In this document: positions 27,618 through 36,308 of the stretch, one piece after another
Layout: each line of letters starts with the position of its first letter
Numbering within the stretch: the first letter of the stretch is position 1
DNA from: Photobacterium jeanii
Lineage (GTDB): Bacteria > Pseudomonadota > Gammaproteobacteria > Enterobacterales > Vibrionaceae
Direction of reading: 5' to 3'
NCBI RefSeq assembly: GCF_001650345.1
Contig: NZ_LVHF01000033.1
Span: 620,001 to 684,000 of the forward strand
Length of the DNA stretch: 64,000 nucleotides
The notes under the pieces: generated by a model
Told to the model about the DNA's origin: nothing
Databases searched by the model: none
What the model saw: the letters and a program-made list of their open reading frames with translations, nothing else
Program-made: the position numbers and the translations under genes

Positions 27618-28271
27618 TTATACACCTGTACAAGTTTGAGAGGATAAGAAAAATGGCGAGTTTAATGCTAGCAATATCAGTACTGGCAAGACATAGAAAA
27701 ACACAAGAGTTAAAAACCTAGTAACAAAAGAAGATGCCGCCAAAAACCAGTGATGTGATGTTGGTATTCTTGTAAGAGCTTGTTTGGGTGTTTTTTTGTC
27801 TTCCGAGGTGTTTGAATGAAAATCTTTGCTTAGTTGCCTTACGGTGCTAGTGCTTGCCCAATACTCTTGGCATAGCGCGATGGCAAAGTCTTTGTCAGTG
27901 TGGTTTTCACAAGCATTTAACTTAGATTCGTAGCTTGCTGCTAATTCGGCAAAATCAGCATTTTGCTTGGAGGCTTGATGCATAATGCTATTCAAGCTTT
28001 CATAACATTCTTTGATTAAGTTTGCTCTTTCCTTAAACGATAGCCCATTGATGAAGCCTGAAATACAAAGTACGAGGACAGAATATACGACCCAAGAGAT
28101 CGCTTCGATTCCATTTTGTGGGTTTTTTAAATAATAAACGGATACGGCTACAGAGAAGAATGAATACCAGAGTAGTATTACTTGTGAGTGAAAGGCGTTA
28201 GACAAAAGCCGTTTTTCTGTTTGAATTCGTGCTTTTCTTGTCCACCAAATATTGTCTACCAAAGCCACCAT
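27618..28271 (-). CDS. SLATT-domain two-TM membrane effector
   Basis: The 217-residue protein has an N-terminal basic helix (WWTRKARIQTEKRL), two membrane segments (about 30-48 and 60-78), the SLATT-like amphipathic helix FKERANLIKECYESLNSI and a hydrophobic C-terminal segment (about 183-205). SLATT proteins are predicted pore-forming effectors that act with nucleotide-related sensors. The RT coupling resembles the SLATT_5 group. Probable role: membrane disruption when the RT module is triggered by phage. Confidence 0.75.
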   Translation of the reverse strand: MVALVDNIWWTRKARIQTEKRLLSNAFHSQVILLWYSFFSVAVSVYYLKNPQNGIEAISWVVYSVLVLCISGFINGLSFKERANLIKECYESLNSIMHQASKQNADFAELAASYESKLNACENHTDKDFAIALCQEYWASTSTVRQLSKDFHSNTSEDKKTPKQALTRIPTSHHWFLAASSFVTRFLTLVFFYVLPVLILLALNSPFFLSSQTCTGV

Positions 28272-28328
28272 CTTCTCCTAATGTTGAGGGTGTGCTTCAT
28301 AGAGGTAGTTTAGTTACAATAAGTTAAC

Positions 28329-28428
28329 ACTCCTACTGGAGTAAGCATATACGAGATACACTAAGGGCGAACCCTTCGAAATTAGTTTCACTCTTACTGC
28401 TAAGAGTGGGCAGCTGTTAAGAACTGCC
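28329..28428 (-). ncRNA. candidate structured ncRNA: four tandem hairpins
   Basis: Within 100 bp ahead of the SLATT-RT operon are four consecutive stems: ACTCC/GGAGT (28329-28342), AAGGG/CCCTT (28363-28376), CACTCTTA/TAAGAGTG (28389-28408, perfect 8 bp) and GGCAG/CTGCC (28409-28428). No open frame explains them. Many defence reverse transcriptases use an adjacent non-coding RNA, so this is the best candidate. The strand is inferred from the operon, and the ends are unknown. Confidence 0.45.
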
Positions 28429-28715
28429 ACCACTATGAAACACAGCGTGTATGGTACATTTTCGGTGTTCGAGGCTCAATAATTTTTTGCCGCTGTTAAG
28501 CTTGTTCTACATACTTTAAGTAATTCATAAATCACATATTAAGCAAAATCATTGACTCGTTTATGTCCCAAAATGAGTTACAGAGAAAAGCAAAGATCTG
28601 TGCGATTATCATCCACTCTCATCCCACATCAATAATGAGTAATGGCAACCTTGAGTGATCTGCTTTAGAGTCTGATTTGTTCTCTTTGCGATTCACTCTG
28701 CCAGTCGAGGTTCTT

Positions 28716-29513
28716 ATGTTTACTCAGCGTTCTATCAAGCAAGCCAAGACCATAGATAATGTTTATGGCAGCGCCTATTACCACCTTGAAGCGAAAGATC
28801 GCACCATTGACGAGCTAAGAAAGAAACTGGCAGCAAAGACAGATAATCAAGAGTGGATCGACACAGTGATTAATGATCTGATTGATCGTGGTTACCTGAA
28901 ATCAGACCAAAAGTTTGCGGTTCACTTTGCGGAAATGGCGTTTAGTGCAGAGAAAGGCAGCCAGCATATTCTTGCTAAGTTGAAAGAGAAGGGCATTCAA
29001 GAGTCTGTGGCTCATGAAGCGATAGACTACCTTGTTAATCGCGACAATATTTGCGAGTTAACCTTAGTAAAGAATCGTCTTGCTACTATGCGCTTGGAAT
29101 CGTTATCGAGCGAAAAACTGTACACGACTTTGCTAAAGCATGGGTTTAAAGCGTCTGATGTGCGCGAGGCGATTCAATCGCACCCTATAGCATCAAGTTT
29201 GCCTTCTAAGCAGCAAATCAAAGCCGAAAAAGCTGATTTGGTTAAAGAAATTGAAAAGTTGGCGCGTAAGCTAAAAGGTAAGTCGGTTATCAAACGTGAG
29301 CTTCAGCAAAAGCTGATTGATGTATCGAACTTAGATCAGCAAATCGAGCAATTAGAAATGGATGGCACCATCGATTTTTACCTCAACTGTCAGCTAAGAC
29401 TAGAGAAAAAGCGCTTTGATTTATCTAACCCTCAAGAGAAAAGCAAAGCCTACGCTTATCTCTACTCTCACGGTTTTAGCTCAGATGAAATAAAAGAAAC
29501 CTTATCTAACTAG
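28716..29513 (+). CDS. recX: RecX-family protein, long form
   Basis: The protein of 265 residues shows RecX-like three-helix repeats (YYHLEAKDRTIDELRKKL, then VINDLIDRGYLKSDQKFA and AYLYSHGFSSDEI). RecX proteins bind RecA filaments and inhibit them, but canonical RecX is about 150-170 residues and follows recA; this one does neither. ATG 28716 has GAGG upstream and is preferred to TTG 28677. It may be a paralogue carried with the neighbouring defence genes. Confidence 0.7.
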   Translation: MFTQRSIKQAKTIDNVYGSAYYHLEAKDRTIDELRKKLAAKTDNQEWIDTVINDLIDRGYLKSDQKFAVHFAEMAFSAEKGSQHILAKLKEKGIQESVAHEAIDYLVNRDNICELTLVKNRLATMRLESLSSEKLYTTLLKHGFKASDVREAIQSHPIASSLPSKQQIKAEKADLVKEIEKLARKLKGKSVIKRELQQKLIDVSNLDQQIEQLEMDGTIDFYLNCQLRLEKKRFDLSNPQEKSKAYAYLYSHGFSSDEIKETLSN

Positions 29514-29528
29514 TGCCACTTTCTATCA

Positions 29529-29570
29529 GCCACCACAGTTTAGATGTCGTGGACACCAAACCGTGATGGC
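29529..29570. terminator. hairpin between recX-like gene and focA
   Basis: GCCACCACAGTTT pairs with AAACCGTGATGGC (two wobbles) across a 16-nt loop between the convergent genes. It has no strong T-run, so it is only a possible terminator. Confidence 0.45.
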
Positions 29571-29600
29571 CTGTAATGAATTGTTTTAGATACGTAGCAA

Positions 29601-30494
29601 TTACTTTTGCGTTACCGCCTGCTCGTTACGTTGCTTTTCAAGTTGTGGGCGACGGTGAATGGCCCAGTATGTTAAGCCCACGAAGAAGCCGCCGCCGATG
29701 ATGTTGCCGATGGTGACAGGAATTAAGTTATTGAATACGAAGTTGGCGACGGTAAGGTCGGCAAATTCTGCGGCGGTGTGACCGGTTTGAGCCCAGAAAT
29801 CCGCTGAGGCGAAAGATTGGATCACAATGCCCATTGGGATCATAAACATATTGGCGATGCTGTGCTCAAAACCACACGCAACAAACATTGCGACAGGCAA
29901 TATCATCACCATGATTTTGTCGGTGGCACTGTGACAAGAGAAGGTCATCCACACCGCTAAACACACCATTAAGTTACATAAAATGCCAAGCACCACAGCT
30001 TGAATGAAGGTGTGGTGGATTTTATGTTGCGCCACCTGCATGGCATGAATACCCCATTCGCCACTGTTGCCCATATGCTGCTTTGCAAGCCAAATAAGCG
30101 TGACAAAAAACAAAGCCCCAAGCATGTTGCCGAAATAAACCGTGACCCAGTTACGCATTAATTGCTGATTTGTAATGCGGTTACTAGCGCGTGCGACAGT
30201 GGTTAGTACGGTAGAAGTAAACAGCTCACCGCCACAAATCACCACCAAAATTAACCCCAAGCTAAAAGCGATAGCGCCAACAAATTTCGCCATCCCCCAC
30301 GGCATGTCACCCGCGCCTGTGGTGACGGTGACATAAAACACAAAAGCAATAGAGATAAATACACCAGCCGTGACTGCTAATACAAAGGCTTGGAGGGGAA
30401 TTTTAGTGGCTTTGTAGATACCCACTTCTTCGGCTTTGAGCGTCATATCGGCGGGCATCAGGGCATCAAATGGATTTTGTTCTTTATTCATCAT
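29601..30494 (-). CDS. focA: formate channel FocA
   Basis: The 297-residue protein aligns along its whole length with E. coli FocA: NPFDALMPADM start, YKATKIPLQAF, ITAGVFISIAFVFYVT-type first helix, and CGFEHSIANMFMIPMG, which contains the conserved pore histidine. FocA is a pentameric inner-membrane channel that exports formate and, at low pH, imports it to feed formate hydrogenlyase. A sigma-54-type promoter and a TGTCGA motif lie upstream, so it belongs to the FhlA-type regulon. The adjacent hyp/hyf genes support this. Confidence 0.93.
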   Translation of the reverse strand: MMNKEQNPFDALMPADMTLKAEEVGIYKATKIPLQAFVLAVTAGVFISIAFVFYVTVTTGAGDMPWGMAKFVGAIAFSLGLILVVICGGELFTSTVLTTVARASNRITNQQLMRNWVTVYFGNMLGALFFVTLIWLAKQHMGNSGEWGIHAMQVAQHKIHHTFIQAVVLGILCNLMVCLAVWMTFSCHSATDKIMVMILPVAMFVACGFEHSIANMFMIPMGIVIQSFASADFWAQTGHTAAEFADLTVANFVFNNLIPVTIGNIIGGGFFVGLTYWAIHRRPQLEKQRNEQAVTQK

Positions 30495-30586
30495 TCATCC
30501 TCCCTTTTAGGGATTGTTAGTAGGGGAATAATGCCAATCACCATGTGGTGAACGGTATTGATTTTCACGTTATCTGATTAAGAGGT

Positions 30587-30604
30587 AATCAATATCTGTG
30601 CCAA
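30587..30604 (-). promoter_or_regulatory. sigma-54 promoter of focA
   Basis: On the minus strand TTGGCACAGATATTGATT has the perfect -24 half TTGGCAC and a GG-N10-GA spacing (consensus GG-N10-GC). It lies about 93 bp upstream of the focA ATG. Confidence 0.6.
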
Positions 30605-30712
30605 AAGAAGAGTTGATGTTAAGTGTTTGTTTTTGATTGGTTATCTAAAGTGATGTGGTGTTGGTGTTGCTTTCGGTATTGACAGAAGTGACGATGAGGC
30701 GGGGTAATGTGC

Positions 30713-30728
30713 TCGACACAAGTGTCGA
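30713..30728. promoter_or_regulatory. FhlA-type upstream activating site for focA (candidate)
   Basis: TCGACAC-AA-GTGTCGA is a perfect palindrome containing two TGTCGA half-sites. It lies about 110-125 bp upstream of the sigma-54 element, a usual enhancer distance. Confidence 0.45.
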
Positions 30729-30895
30729 TTTGAGCCGAAATGCAGCTATCTTGCAGTGAAAGGGAGAGTAACAAAACGCGCTTATTCTTTGTTGTATGAG
30801 CAGCAGCATGATTGGTCGCATGAGCGGTTTCATGATGAGTAACCAAGGTTTTACTCGTAGCGAATAAGCGCGTTATGGATGAAAGATAATAGTGA

Positions 30896-31975
30896 TTAAG
30901 CGTTATTGAGCCAATCGAGCCATGCTTCCATCCCTTCACCGGACGTCGCTGACAGTTTGATGACCTGAATGTATGGATTCACCTTACGAGCGTTGGCAAT
31001 ACAGGCTTCAACATCGAAAGCGACATACGGGAGTAGGTCGATTTTATTGATGATCATCAGTTGTGCTGCCGCAAACATGTTTGGGTACTTGAGTGGTTTA
31101 TCTTCCCCTTCGGTGACTGACAAAATCGCGACTTTGTATTTCTCACCTAAATCAAAACTGGCAGGGCAAACAAGGTTGCCGACGTTTTCAATAAAGAGGA
31201 CACCACCCGTTTGTAACTCTAATTGGTGACATGCATCGTGCACCATTTTTGCATCAAGGTGGCAGCCTTTGCCGGTATTAACTTGAATAGCGGGTACGCC
31301 TGTTTGGCGAATGCGTTCTGCATCGTTGGTGGTTTGTTGATCGCCTTCGATCACGGCACACGCACGGCTTTCACCGTGATGACTTTGTTGTTGAAGACGA
31401 TTAAGCGTCTCGGTTAGTAGTGTCGTTTTGCCTGAACCTGGGCTCGATACCAAATTAAGCACCAGTTGGTTGTCTTGCTCAAAGTGCTCACGGTTATGGC
31501 TGGCAAGGTGGTTATTCTTGCTGAGTACATCCATCTCAATTTCGATCAGCTTTCGTTGGCTCACGCCAGCAACATGGGTTTCAGCTTCCCCTTTACCGTA
31601 GTGCAAATCTCCTTGTTCTGATTGCTCTGGGGTTAGTTCATGCTGGTGAGCATGGTGATGGTCAGCATGATGATCGTGATGAGCTTCGTTGTGGTTATGG
31701 TGATGAGCGTGTGAGTGCTGATGTGAATGAGGATGCTCTTGTGAATGGTGTTGCTGCGACTCAGGGTAGTGATAATGATGGTGGTGAACATCGCCTTGAT
31801 GATGGTAGTGGTGATGTACTACGACGGGTTGCGGATTTTGGTGGTGAGCCTCGCCATGATGATGAGCATGGGAATGGTCATGATGGCTCGGGTGGTGGTG
31901 GCCGTGATGATGACCGTGATGGTCGTGACCCACTTGTTCTATTTGGCTGTCACCACAGCCGCAAACATTGCACAT
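30896..31975 (-). CDS. hypB: HypB nickel-inserting GTPase with very long His-rich tract
   Basis: The start at ATG 31975 gives the family N-terminus MCNVCGCG, whose CxxCGC motif binds nickel with high affinity. Residues about 17-111 contain some 48 histidines in short HHH/HDH/HSH runs. The GTPase domain follows, with P-loop [11 protein letters not shown], then [11 protein letters not shown] and NKIDLLPY. HypB delivers Ni to the hydrogenase large subunit with HypA. Its 359 residues exceed the usual E. coli length (about 290) because of the His tract. It lies 1 bp after hypA. Confidence 0.95.
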   Translation of the reverse strand: MCNVCGCGDSQIEQVGHDHHGHHHGHHHPSHHDHSHAHHHGEAHHQNPQPVVVHHHYHHQGDVHHHHYHYPESQQHHSQEHPHSHQHSHAHHHNHNEAHHDHHADHHHAHQHELTPEQSEQGDLHYGKGEAETHVAGVSQRKLIEIEMDVLSKNNHLASHNREHFEQDNQLVLNLVSSPGSGKTTLLTETLNRLQQQSHHGESRACAVIEGDQQTTNDAERIRQTGVPAIQVNTGKGCHLDAKMVHDACHQLELQTGGVLFIENVGNLVCPASFDLGEKYKVAILSVTEGEDKPLKYPNMFAAAQLMIINKIDLLPYVAFDVEACIANARKVNPYIQVIKLSATSGEGMEAWLDWLNNA

Positions 31976-31976
31976 A

Positions 31977-32318
31977 TTATTCAACCTCAATTTCTTTGAT
32001 ACGCATTTCGTCGCCTTGCAGCACTTTGAGCTTATAGCCCTGACAAAGTGGACAGCTATCGCCTCGTTTCGCGAGGGCAACGGTCTGATCACAGTCATAA
32101 CAAAGTGCTTTGCCTTCCTTAGACACAATTTCTAATTCCGCTCCCTCCACTAGGGTTTCTTTGGCTGCCAAATCAAAACAAAACGCGATGGTGTCGGGTT
32201 CAACGCATGAGAGTACGCCGATTTCTAACCAGACCTTAGTGACTTTGTTGAACCCTTTTTGTCGGGTTTGAGCAGCAATAAGATCCACGGTTTCCATACT
32301 CAGCGACATTTCATGCAT
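31977..32318 (-). CDS. hypA: HypA hydrogenase nickel chaperone
   Basis: The 113-residue protein begins MHEMSLS (His2 is the nickel ligand) and has the zinc site CYDCDQ..CPLCQG. The upstream AAGGAGTCACC fixes ATG 32318 rather than the longer open frame from 32372. It works with HypB to load nickel. It is first in a hypAB operon, divergent from hyfA. Confidence 0.95.
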   Translation of the reverse strand: MHEMSLSMETVDLIAAQTRQKGFNKVTKVWLEIGVLSCVEPDTIAFCFDLAAKETLVEGAELEIVSKEGKALCYDCDQTVALAKRGDSCPLCQGYKLKVLQGDEMRIKEIEVE

Positions 32319-32387
32319 GGTGACTCCTTGATTCGATATGCGGGGTGATGCGGGGGATGTGTCTTGAGGCATTGCTCAATATCGAGG

Positions 32388-32429
32388 ATTAAATCATTAA
32401 TTTCTAAAATATTTTGTGATGATCATCAA
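32388..32429 (-). promoter_or_regulatory. FNR-type site and promoter of hypAB
   Basis: GTGAT-GATC-ATCAA (32416-32429) differs at one base from the FNR consensus TTGAT-N4-ATCAA. On the minus strand TTTAAT (32388-32393) is a -10-like element placed so that the FNR box would be centred near -41, the class II activation position. CRP is an alternative reader of the box. Confidence 0.5.
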
Positions 32430-32515
32430 ATATAAATCAGGGCGCATATTTGGTCAGACTCTGAAAGTAAGCTTGTGTATTTTGTATGTGTTGAAGCAGG
32501 GCGGTCGTCATCGTC

Positions 32516-32543
32516 ATTAGTGTCGACATTGCTGTGAACACTA
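32516..32543. promoter_or_regulatory. candidate FhlA upstream site for hyfA
   Basis: ATTAGTGT..ACACTAAT is an 8-bp inverted repeat around TGTCGACA (32521-32528 region). It lies about 110-120 bp upstream of the hyfA sigma-54 element and shares the TGTCGA core with the sites ahead of focA and hydN. Confidence 0.4.
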
Positions 32544-32642
32544 ATAATAAAGCGGTGTTTTTGAGCCTGAAATAGAGAGCGGCAATAAAATAAGATTCAT
32601 AAATTCAATGCCTTATATTTATTTTTGCTGCCGACGATAATC

Positions 32643-32660
32643 TTGGTATGAATGTTGTTA
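32643..32660 (+). promoter_or_regulatory. sigma-54 promoter of the hyf operon (candidate)
   Basis: TTGGTATGAATGTTGTTA resembles the -24/-12 pattern with GG-N10-GT spacing. The -12 half has GT instead of GC, so it is weaker than the others. It lies about 40 bp upstream of the hyfA ATG. Confidence 0.45.
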
Positions 32661-32698
32661 CATGGTGGATTCGAACTGCAATTTAGCAAAGGTTAATT

Positions 32699-33313
32699 AT
32701 GAATCGCTTTGTAATTGCAGATCCTCAGTTATGTATCGGGTGTGGGACATGCATGGCAGCATGCTCTACAGCACACAAAGCGGAAGGTCTGCAAACTCAT
32801 CCTAGATTGACCGTCATGCGCCATGAGCAGGCGACAGCGCCAGTGCTGTGCCGTCATTGTGAAGATGCCCCATGCGCGCAAGTTTGTCCTGTGAATGCGA
32901 TTACGCAAGAGCAGGGCACAGTGGTTGTCAATGAAAGCCTATGTGTCGGTTGTACGCTATGTGCCATTGCGTGTCCGTTTGGTGCGATCGCCATCGATGG
33001 TAGTCGTCCAGTTGAGATGGCAAATGCTTACGACACTTACATTCCATCCACCATCCATTCCAGTAACCCATCAACATCATCACCTCAGTGTTTTGGTAAA
33101 GACATCTTGGCGTGGGAGCCAGGGGTTAAAAGCATCGCAGTTAAATGCGACTTGTGCCAATCCACCACGGGTTCACCCGCTTGCGTTGAAGTTTGCCCAA
33201 CCAAGGCACTGTTCTTGGTTGAAGAGGAAACCCTGAGTCAAGCAAGCCAAACCAAACGCAGTGAAGCCGCGAATGATGTTTCAACCATTGCATTGGAGAG
33301 GCAGGGATCATGA
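32699..33313 (+). CDS. hyfA: HyfA, four-cluster ferredoxin-like subunit
   Basis: The 204-residue protein carries four Cys4 sets: CIGCGTCMAAC, CRHCEDAPCAQVC, CVGCTLCAIAC and CDLC..CVEVC. These match [4Fe-4S] ferredoxins of the HycB/HyfA type. It is expected to pass electrons from FdhF to the hydrogenase arm. It is first in the hyf operon and overlaps hyfB by 4 bp. Confidence 0.92.
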   Translation: MNRFVIADPQLCIGCGTCMAACSTAHKAEGLQTHPRLTVMRHEQATAPVLCRHCEDAPCAQVCPVNAITQEQGTVVVNESLCVGCTLCAIACPFGAIAIDGSRPVEMANAYDTYIPSTIHSSNPSTSSPQCFGKDILAWEPGVKSIAVKCDLCQSTTGSPACVEVCPTKALFLVEEETLSQASQTKRSEAANDVSTIALERQGS

Positions 33314-35337
33314 CATTACTCGACTTATTAATGCTCTCTATTGCGCTGTATTTGGTGGGCGCTGTCGGGGCATTACTGTGGCATAACCAAGAGCAACGCG
33401 CTTGTCAGTTCTCTGGCATTTTAGCGGCGCTAGGCGGTGTTGCGGGTATCGCGGCATCAGTGCCTTTGTTGCTCAGTGGTGAGGTGATCACCCACCAACT
33501 TGCTAGCCCATTTAGCTTTGCTGATTGTGTGATCCGCTTTGATCCACTGTCTGGCTTTATGGTGCTGGTTATTTCACTTTTGGTGGTCGCCAGTGCGATT
33601 TACTCGCTGTCTTACATGCGGGAGTACCAAGGCAAAGGCGCATGGGCGATGGGCTTCTTTATGAATGTCTTTATCGCTTCCATGGTGGCGCTGGTGGTAT
33701 CAGACAACGCGTTCTATTTCATCGTGTTCTTTGAAATGATGTCGTTGGCCTCTTACTTCTTGGTGATCTCAGAACAAGATGAAAGCGGAGTCAAAGCTGG
33801 GCTGCAATATTTCTTGATTGCCCACGCAGGTTCTGTGCTGATCATGATTGCGTTTTTCATTCTGTATCGTCAGTCAGGCAGCCTGAATTTTGCTGATTTC
33901 AAACAAGCGGATTTAACCCAATGGCAGGCATCTGCGGTGTTCTTGTTGGCATTCTTTGGCTTCGGTGCTAAAGCGGGGATGATCACGCTACACGGTTGGT
34001 TACCGCAAGCGCACCCAGCCGCGCCTTCTCATGCGTCGGCATTGATGTCGGGTGTGATGGTGAAAATCGGGGTCTTTGGGATCGTTAAAGTCAGCATTGA
34101 TTTCCTTGGTGCAGATACCGAGTGGTGGGGCTATATGGTGCTCGCTTTCGGTTGCGTGTCATCGGTGCTAGGGGTGATGTATGCCTTGGCTGAGCACGAT
34201 ATCAAACGCTTGCTGGCTTATCACACAGTAGAAAACGTCGGCATCATTTTGATGGGTGTCGGTATCGGCATGATCGGTATTGCCAACAATCAACCTGTCT
34301 TGGCGAGCTTAGGTTTACTTGGTGGGCTTTACCACTTATTGAACCATGCGGTGTTTAAAGGCTTGTTGTTCTTGGGCGCGGGCTCAGTGATTTATCGCGT
34401 GCACACCAAAGACATGGAAAAAATGGGCGGCCTTGCCAAGTTGATGCCATACACAGCGTTAGCGTTTTTAATCGGTACTATGGCGATCTCTGCTTTACCA
34501 CCACTTAATGGCTTTGTCAGTGAATGGTTTATCTATCAATCGCTGCTCACCATGAGTAAAGAAGGCACGTTTGCGATGTCGATTGCAGGTCCTATTTCGG
34601 TGGTGATGTTAGCTATCACAGGCGCCTTGGCATGTATGTGTTTCGTCAAGGTGTTCGGCATTTGTTTTAGTGGTGCACCACGCAGTGAGCAAGCGACCAA
34701 GGCAACCGAAGTACCTCTGCCTATGGTCATTGGCACTTCATCGTTGGCGGTATTGTGTATCGTACTTGGTGTTGGCGCTCCTTGGATTGCACCAACGATT
34801 TCTGGCGTTGCCACCAGCTTGATTAATAGCGATGCGATCACCGTGACGCAAGGCGCTGCGCTGATCCCAGACAATCCATCTCAAGCCATTCTATCGACTC
34901 CAGTCATCGCCTTGACCTTATTGGGCTTGCTGTTAGTGCCTGTATTGGTACTGGCGATCTTCAAAGGACCAAAACTACCGCAACGTCACAGTGGCGATCC
35001 TTGGGCATGTGGTTATGGCTACGAAGCGCGTATGTCAGTGTCGGCGGGTGGTTTCACTCAACCACTACGTGCGATGTTTGTGCCGCTATACGCGATCCGC
35101 AAACGCCTCAATCCTGCACCGTTACTCTCGCTGATATTAGCGAAAACCAAAGCCGCCGCGGCGTATCTCGAACCCATGTTTGATAACAAGCTGATATTAC
35201 CAATAGCCCAATTTGCCATGCGAATTGGTAAGCGGGTTCAGTGGCTGCAATACGGTGATTTCCGCACTTACTGCCTCTACATGGTGATTGCCTTGTTGGT
35301 GCTGTTATTTATTCCCGTTGAATTAGGAGTTAACTGA
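33310..35337 (+). CDS. hyfB: HyfB, antiporter-like membrane subunit
   Basis: The 675-residue protein is close to E. coli HyfB in length, with about sixteen hydrophobic helices and the NuoL/Mrp-type core (YFLIAHAGSVLIMI, GFGAKAGMITLHGWLPQAHP, DIKRLLAYHTVENVG). The conserved Lys and Glu in these helices are present. As a homologue of NADH dehydrogenase antiporter subunits it may couple hydrogenase to ion translocation. Confidence 0.93.
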   Translation: MTLLDLLMLSIALYLVGAVGALLWHNQEQRACQFSGILAALGGVAGIAASVPLLLSGEVITHQLASPFSFADCVIRFDPLSGFMVLVISLLVVASAIYSLSYMREYQGKGAWAMGFFMNVFIASMVALVVSDNAFYFIVFFEMMSLASYFLVISEQDESGVKAGLQYFLIAHAGSVLIMIAFFILYRQSGSLNFADFKQADLTQWQASAVFLLAFFGFGAKAGMITLHGWLPQAHPAAPSHASALMSGVMVKIGVFGIVKVSIDFLGADTEWWGYMVLAFGCVSSVLGVMYALAEHDIKRLLAYHTVENVGIILMGVGIGMIGIANNQPVLASLGLLGGLYHLLNHAVFKGLLFLGAGSVIYRVHTKDMEKMGGLAKLMPYTALAFLIGTMAISALPPLNGFVSEWFIYQSLLTMSKEGTFAMSIAGPISVVMLAITGALACMCFVKVFGICFSGAPRSEQATKATEVPLPMVIGTSSLAVLCIVLGVGAPWIAPTISGVATSLINSDAITVTQGAALIPDNPSQAILSTPVIALTLLGLLLVPVLVLAIFKGPKLPQRHSGDPWACGYGYEARMSVSAGGFTQPLRAMFVPLYAIRKRLNPAPLLSLILAKTKAAAAYLEPMFDNKLILPIAQFAMRIGKRVQWLQYGDFRTYCLYMVIALLVLLFIPVELGVN

Positions 35338-36290
35338 TGCAAGGGCTTGAAATGCCAAGTCCTGAGCTGATTGCGTTAGCTATCGTTCAGGCATTAATCA
35401 TGCTGGGGCTCGCGCCTTTGGTAACAGGCTTTTCGCGTGTGTTACGCGCCAAAATGCACTCGCGTCAGGGGCCGGGAATTTTACAAGACTACCGCGATAT
35501 CGCGAAGTTGCTGCGTCGTCAGGAAGTGGCACCGTCACCGGCGGGTGTGATTTTCAAAATCATGCCGTCCGTGCTGATCATCACCATGTTGTTGATTGGG
35601 ATGGCACTGCCAACCGTGACCAACTACTCGCCGTTTCCAATTGCAGGCGATGTGATCACCGATATCTACTTGTTCGCCATTTTCCGCTTCTTCTTTGCGT
35701 TGTCAGGATTGGATTCAGGCAGCATGTTTTCGGGGATCGGTTCTAGCCGTGAGTTAACGCTCGGTGTGTTGGTTGAGCCTATTTTGATGCTGTCGATTTT
35801 TACTATGGCAATGGTCGCTGGAACGTCGGACTTGGGCTACATCAGCAACCACATGGCGACAGAAACATGGGCGGCACCGGGTGCCACGGTACTGGCTGGG
35901 ATGGCGTGTGCGTTCGTGATTTTCATCGAAATGGGTAAGTTGCCATTTGACTGCGCAGAAGCCGAGCAAGAGTTGCAAGAAGGGCCAATCACGGAATACG
36001 CAGGCTCTGGTTTAGCTATGGTGAAACTGGCGCTAGGTCTAAAACAACTGGTTGTTGCTCAGTTATTTCTGGCGATTTTCATTCCATTCGGTAAAGCCAC
36101 TAGCTTAACCCTACCTGCCTTGGGTGCAGCAGCGGCAATCTTGTTAGCGAAACTCTTTGTGGTGTTCTTAATTGCAGGCGTGATTGAGAACAGTGTGGCG
36201 CGTACTCGCTTCTTAAAAACGCATCATTTGACCTGGGTTGGATTTGGGATCGCGGTATTGGGTTTCATCTTCTTCCTAACAGGCTTATAG
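35337..36290 (+). CDS. hyfC: HyfC, NuoH-like membrane anchor
   Basis: The 317-residue protein has about eight hydrophobic helices and the NuoH-like loops KMHSRQGPGILQDYRDIAKL and FDCAEAEQELQEGPITEYAG. It links the soluble hydrogenase module to the membrane arm. Its start codon overlaps the hyfB stop codon (TGATG). Confidence 0.94.
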   Translation: MQGLEMPSPELIALAIVQALIMLGLAPLVTGFSRVLRAKMHSRQGPGILQDYRDIAKLLRRQEVAPSPAGVIFKIMPSVLIITMLLIGMALPTVTNYSPFPIAGDVITDIYLFAIFRFFFALSGLDSGSMFSGIGSSRELTLGVLVEPILMLSIFTMAMVAGTSDLGYISNHMATETWAAPGATVLAGMACAFVIFIEMGKLPFDCAEAEQELQEGPITEYAGSGLAMVKLALGLKQLVVAQLFLAIFIPFGKATSLTLPALGAAAAILLAKLFVVFLIAGVIENSVARTRFLKTHHLTWVGFGIAVLGFIFFLTGL

Positions 36291-36308
36291 GGAGCATAGA
36301 GAATAATC

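Noticed and set aside
30619..30939. Small minus-strand frame between hypB and focA
   Set aside because: It overlaps the hypB end and the regulatory region, and its composition does not look coding.
31711..32037. Asp/His-free, Val- and Gly-rich frames on the plus strand opposite hypB
   Set aside because: These are shadows of the His-codon repeats of hypB; hypB on the minus strand is clearly the gene.
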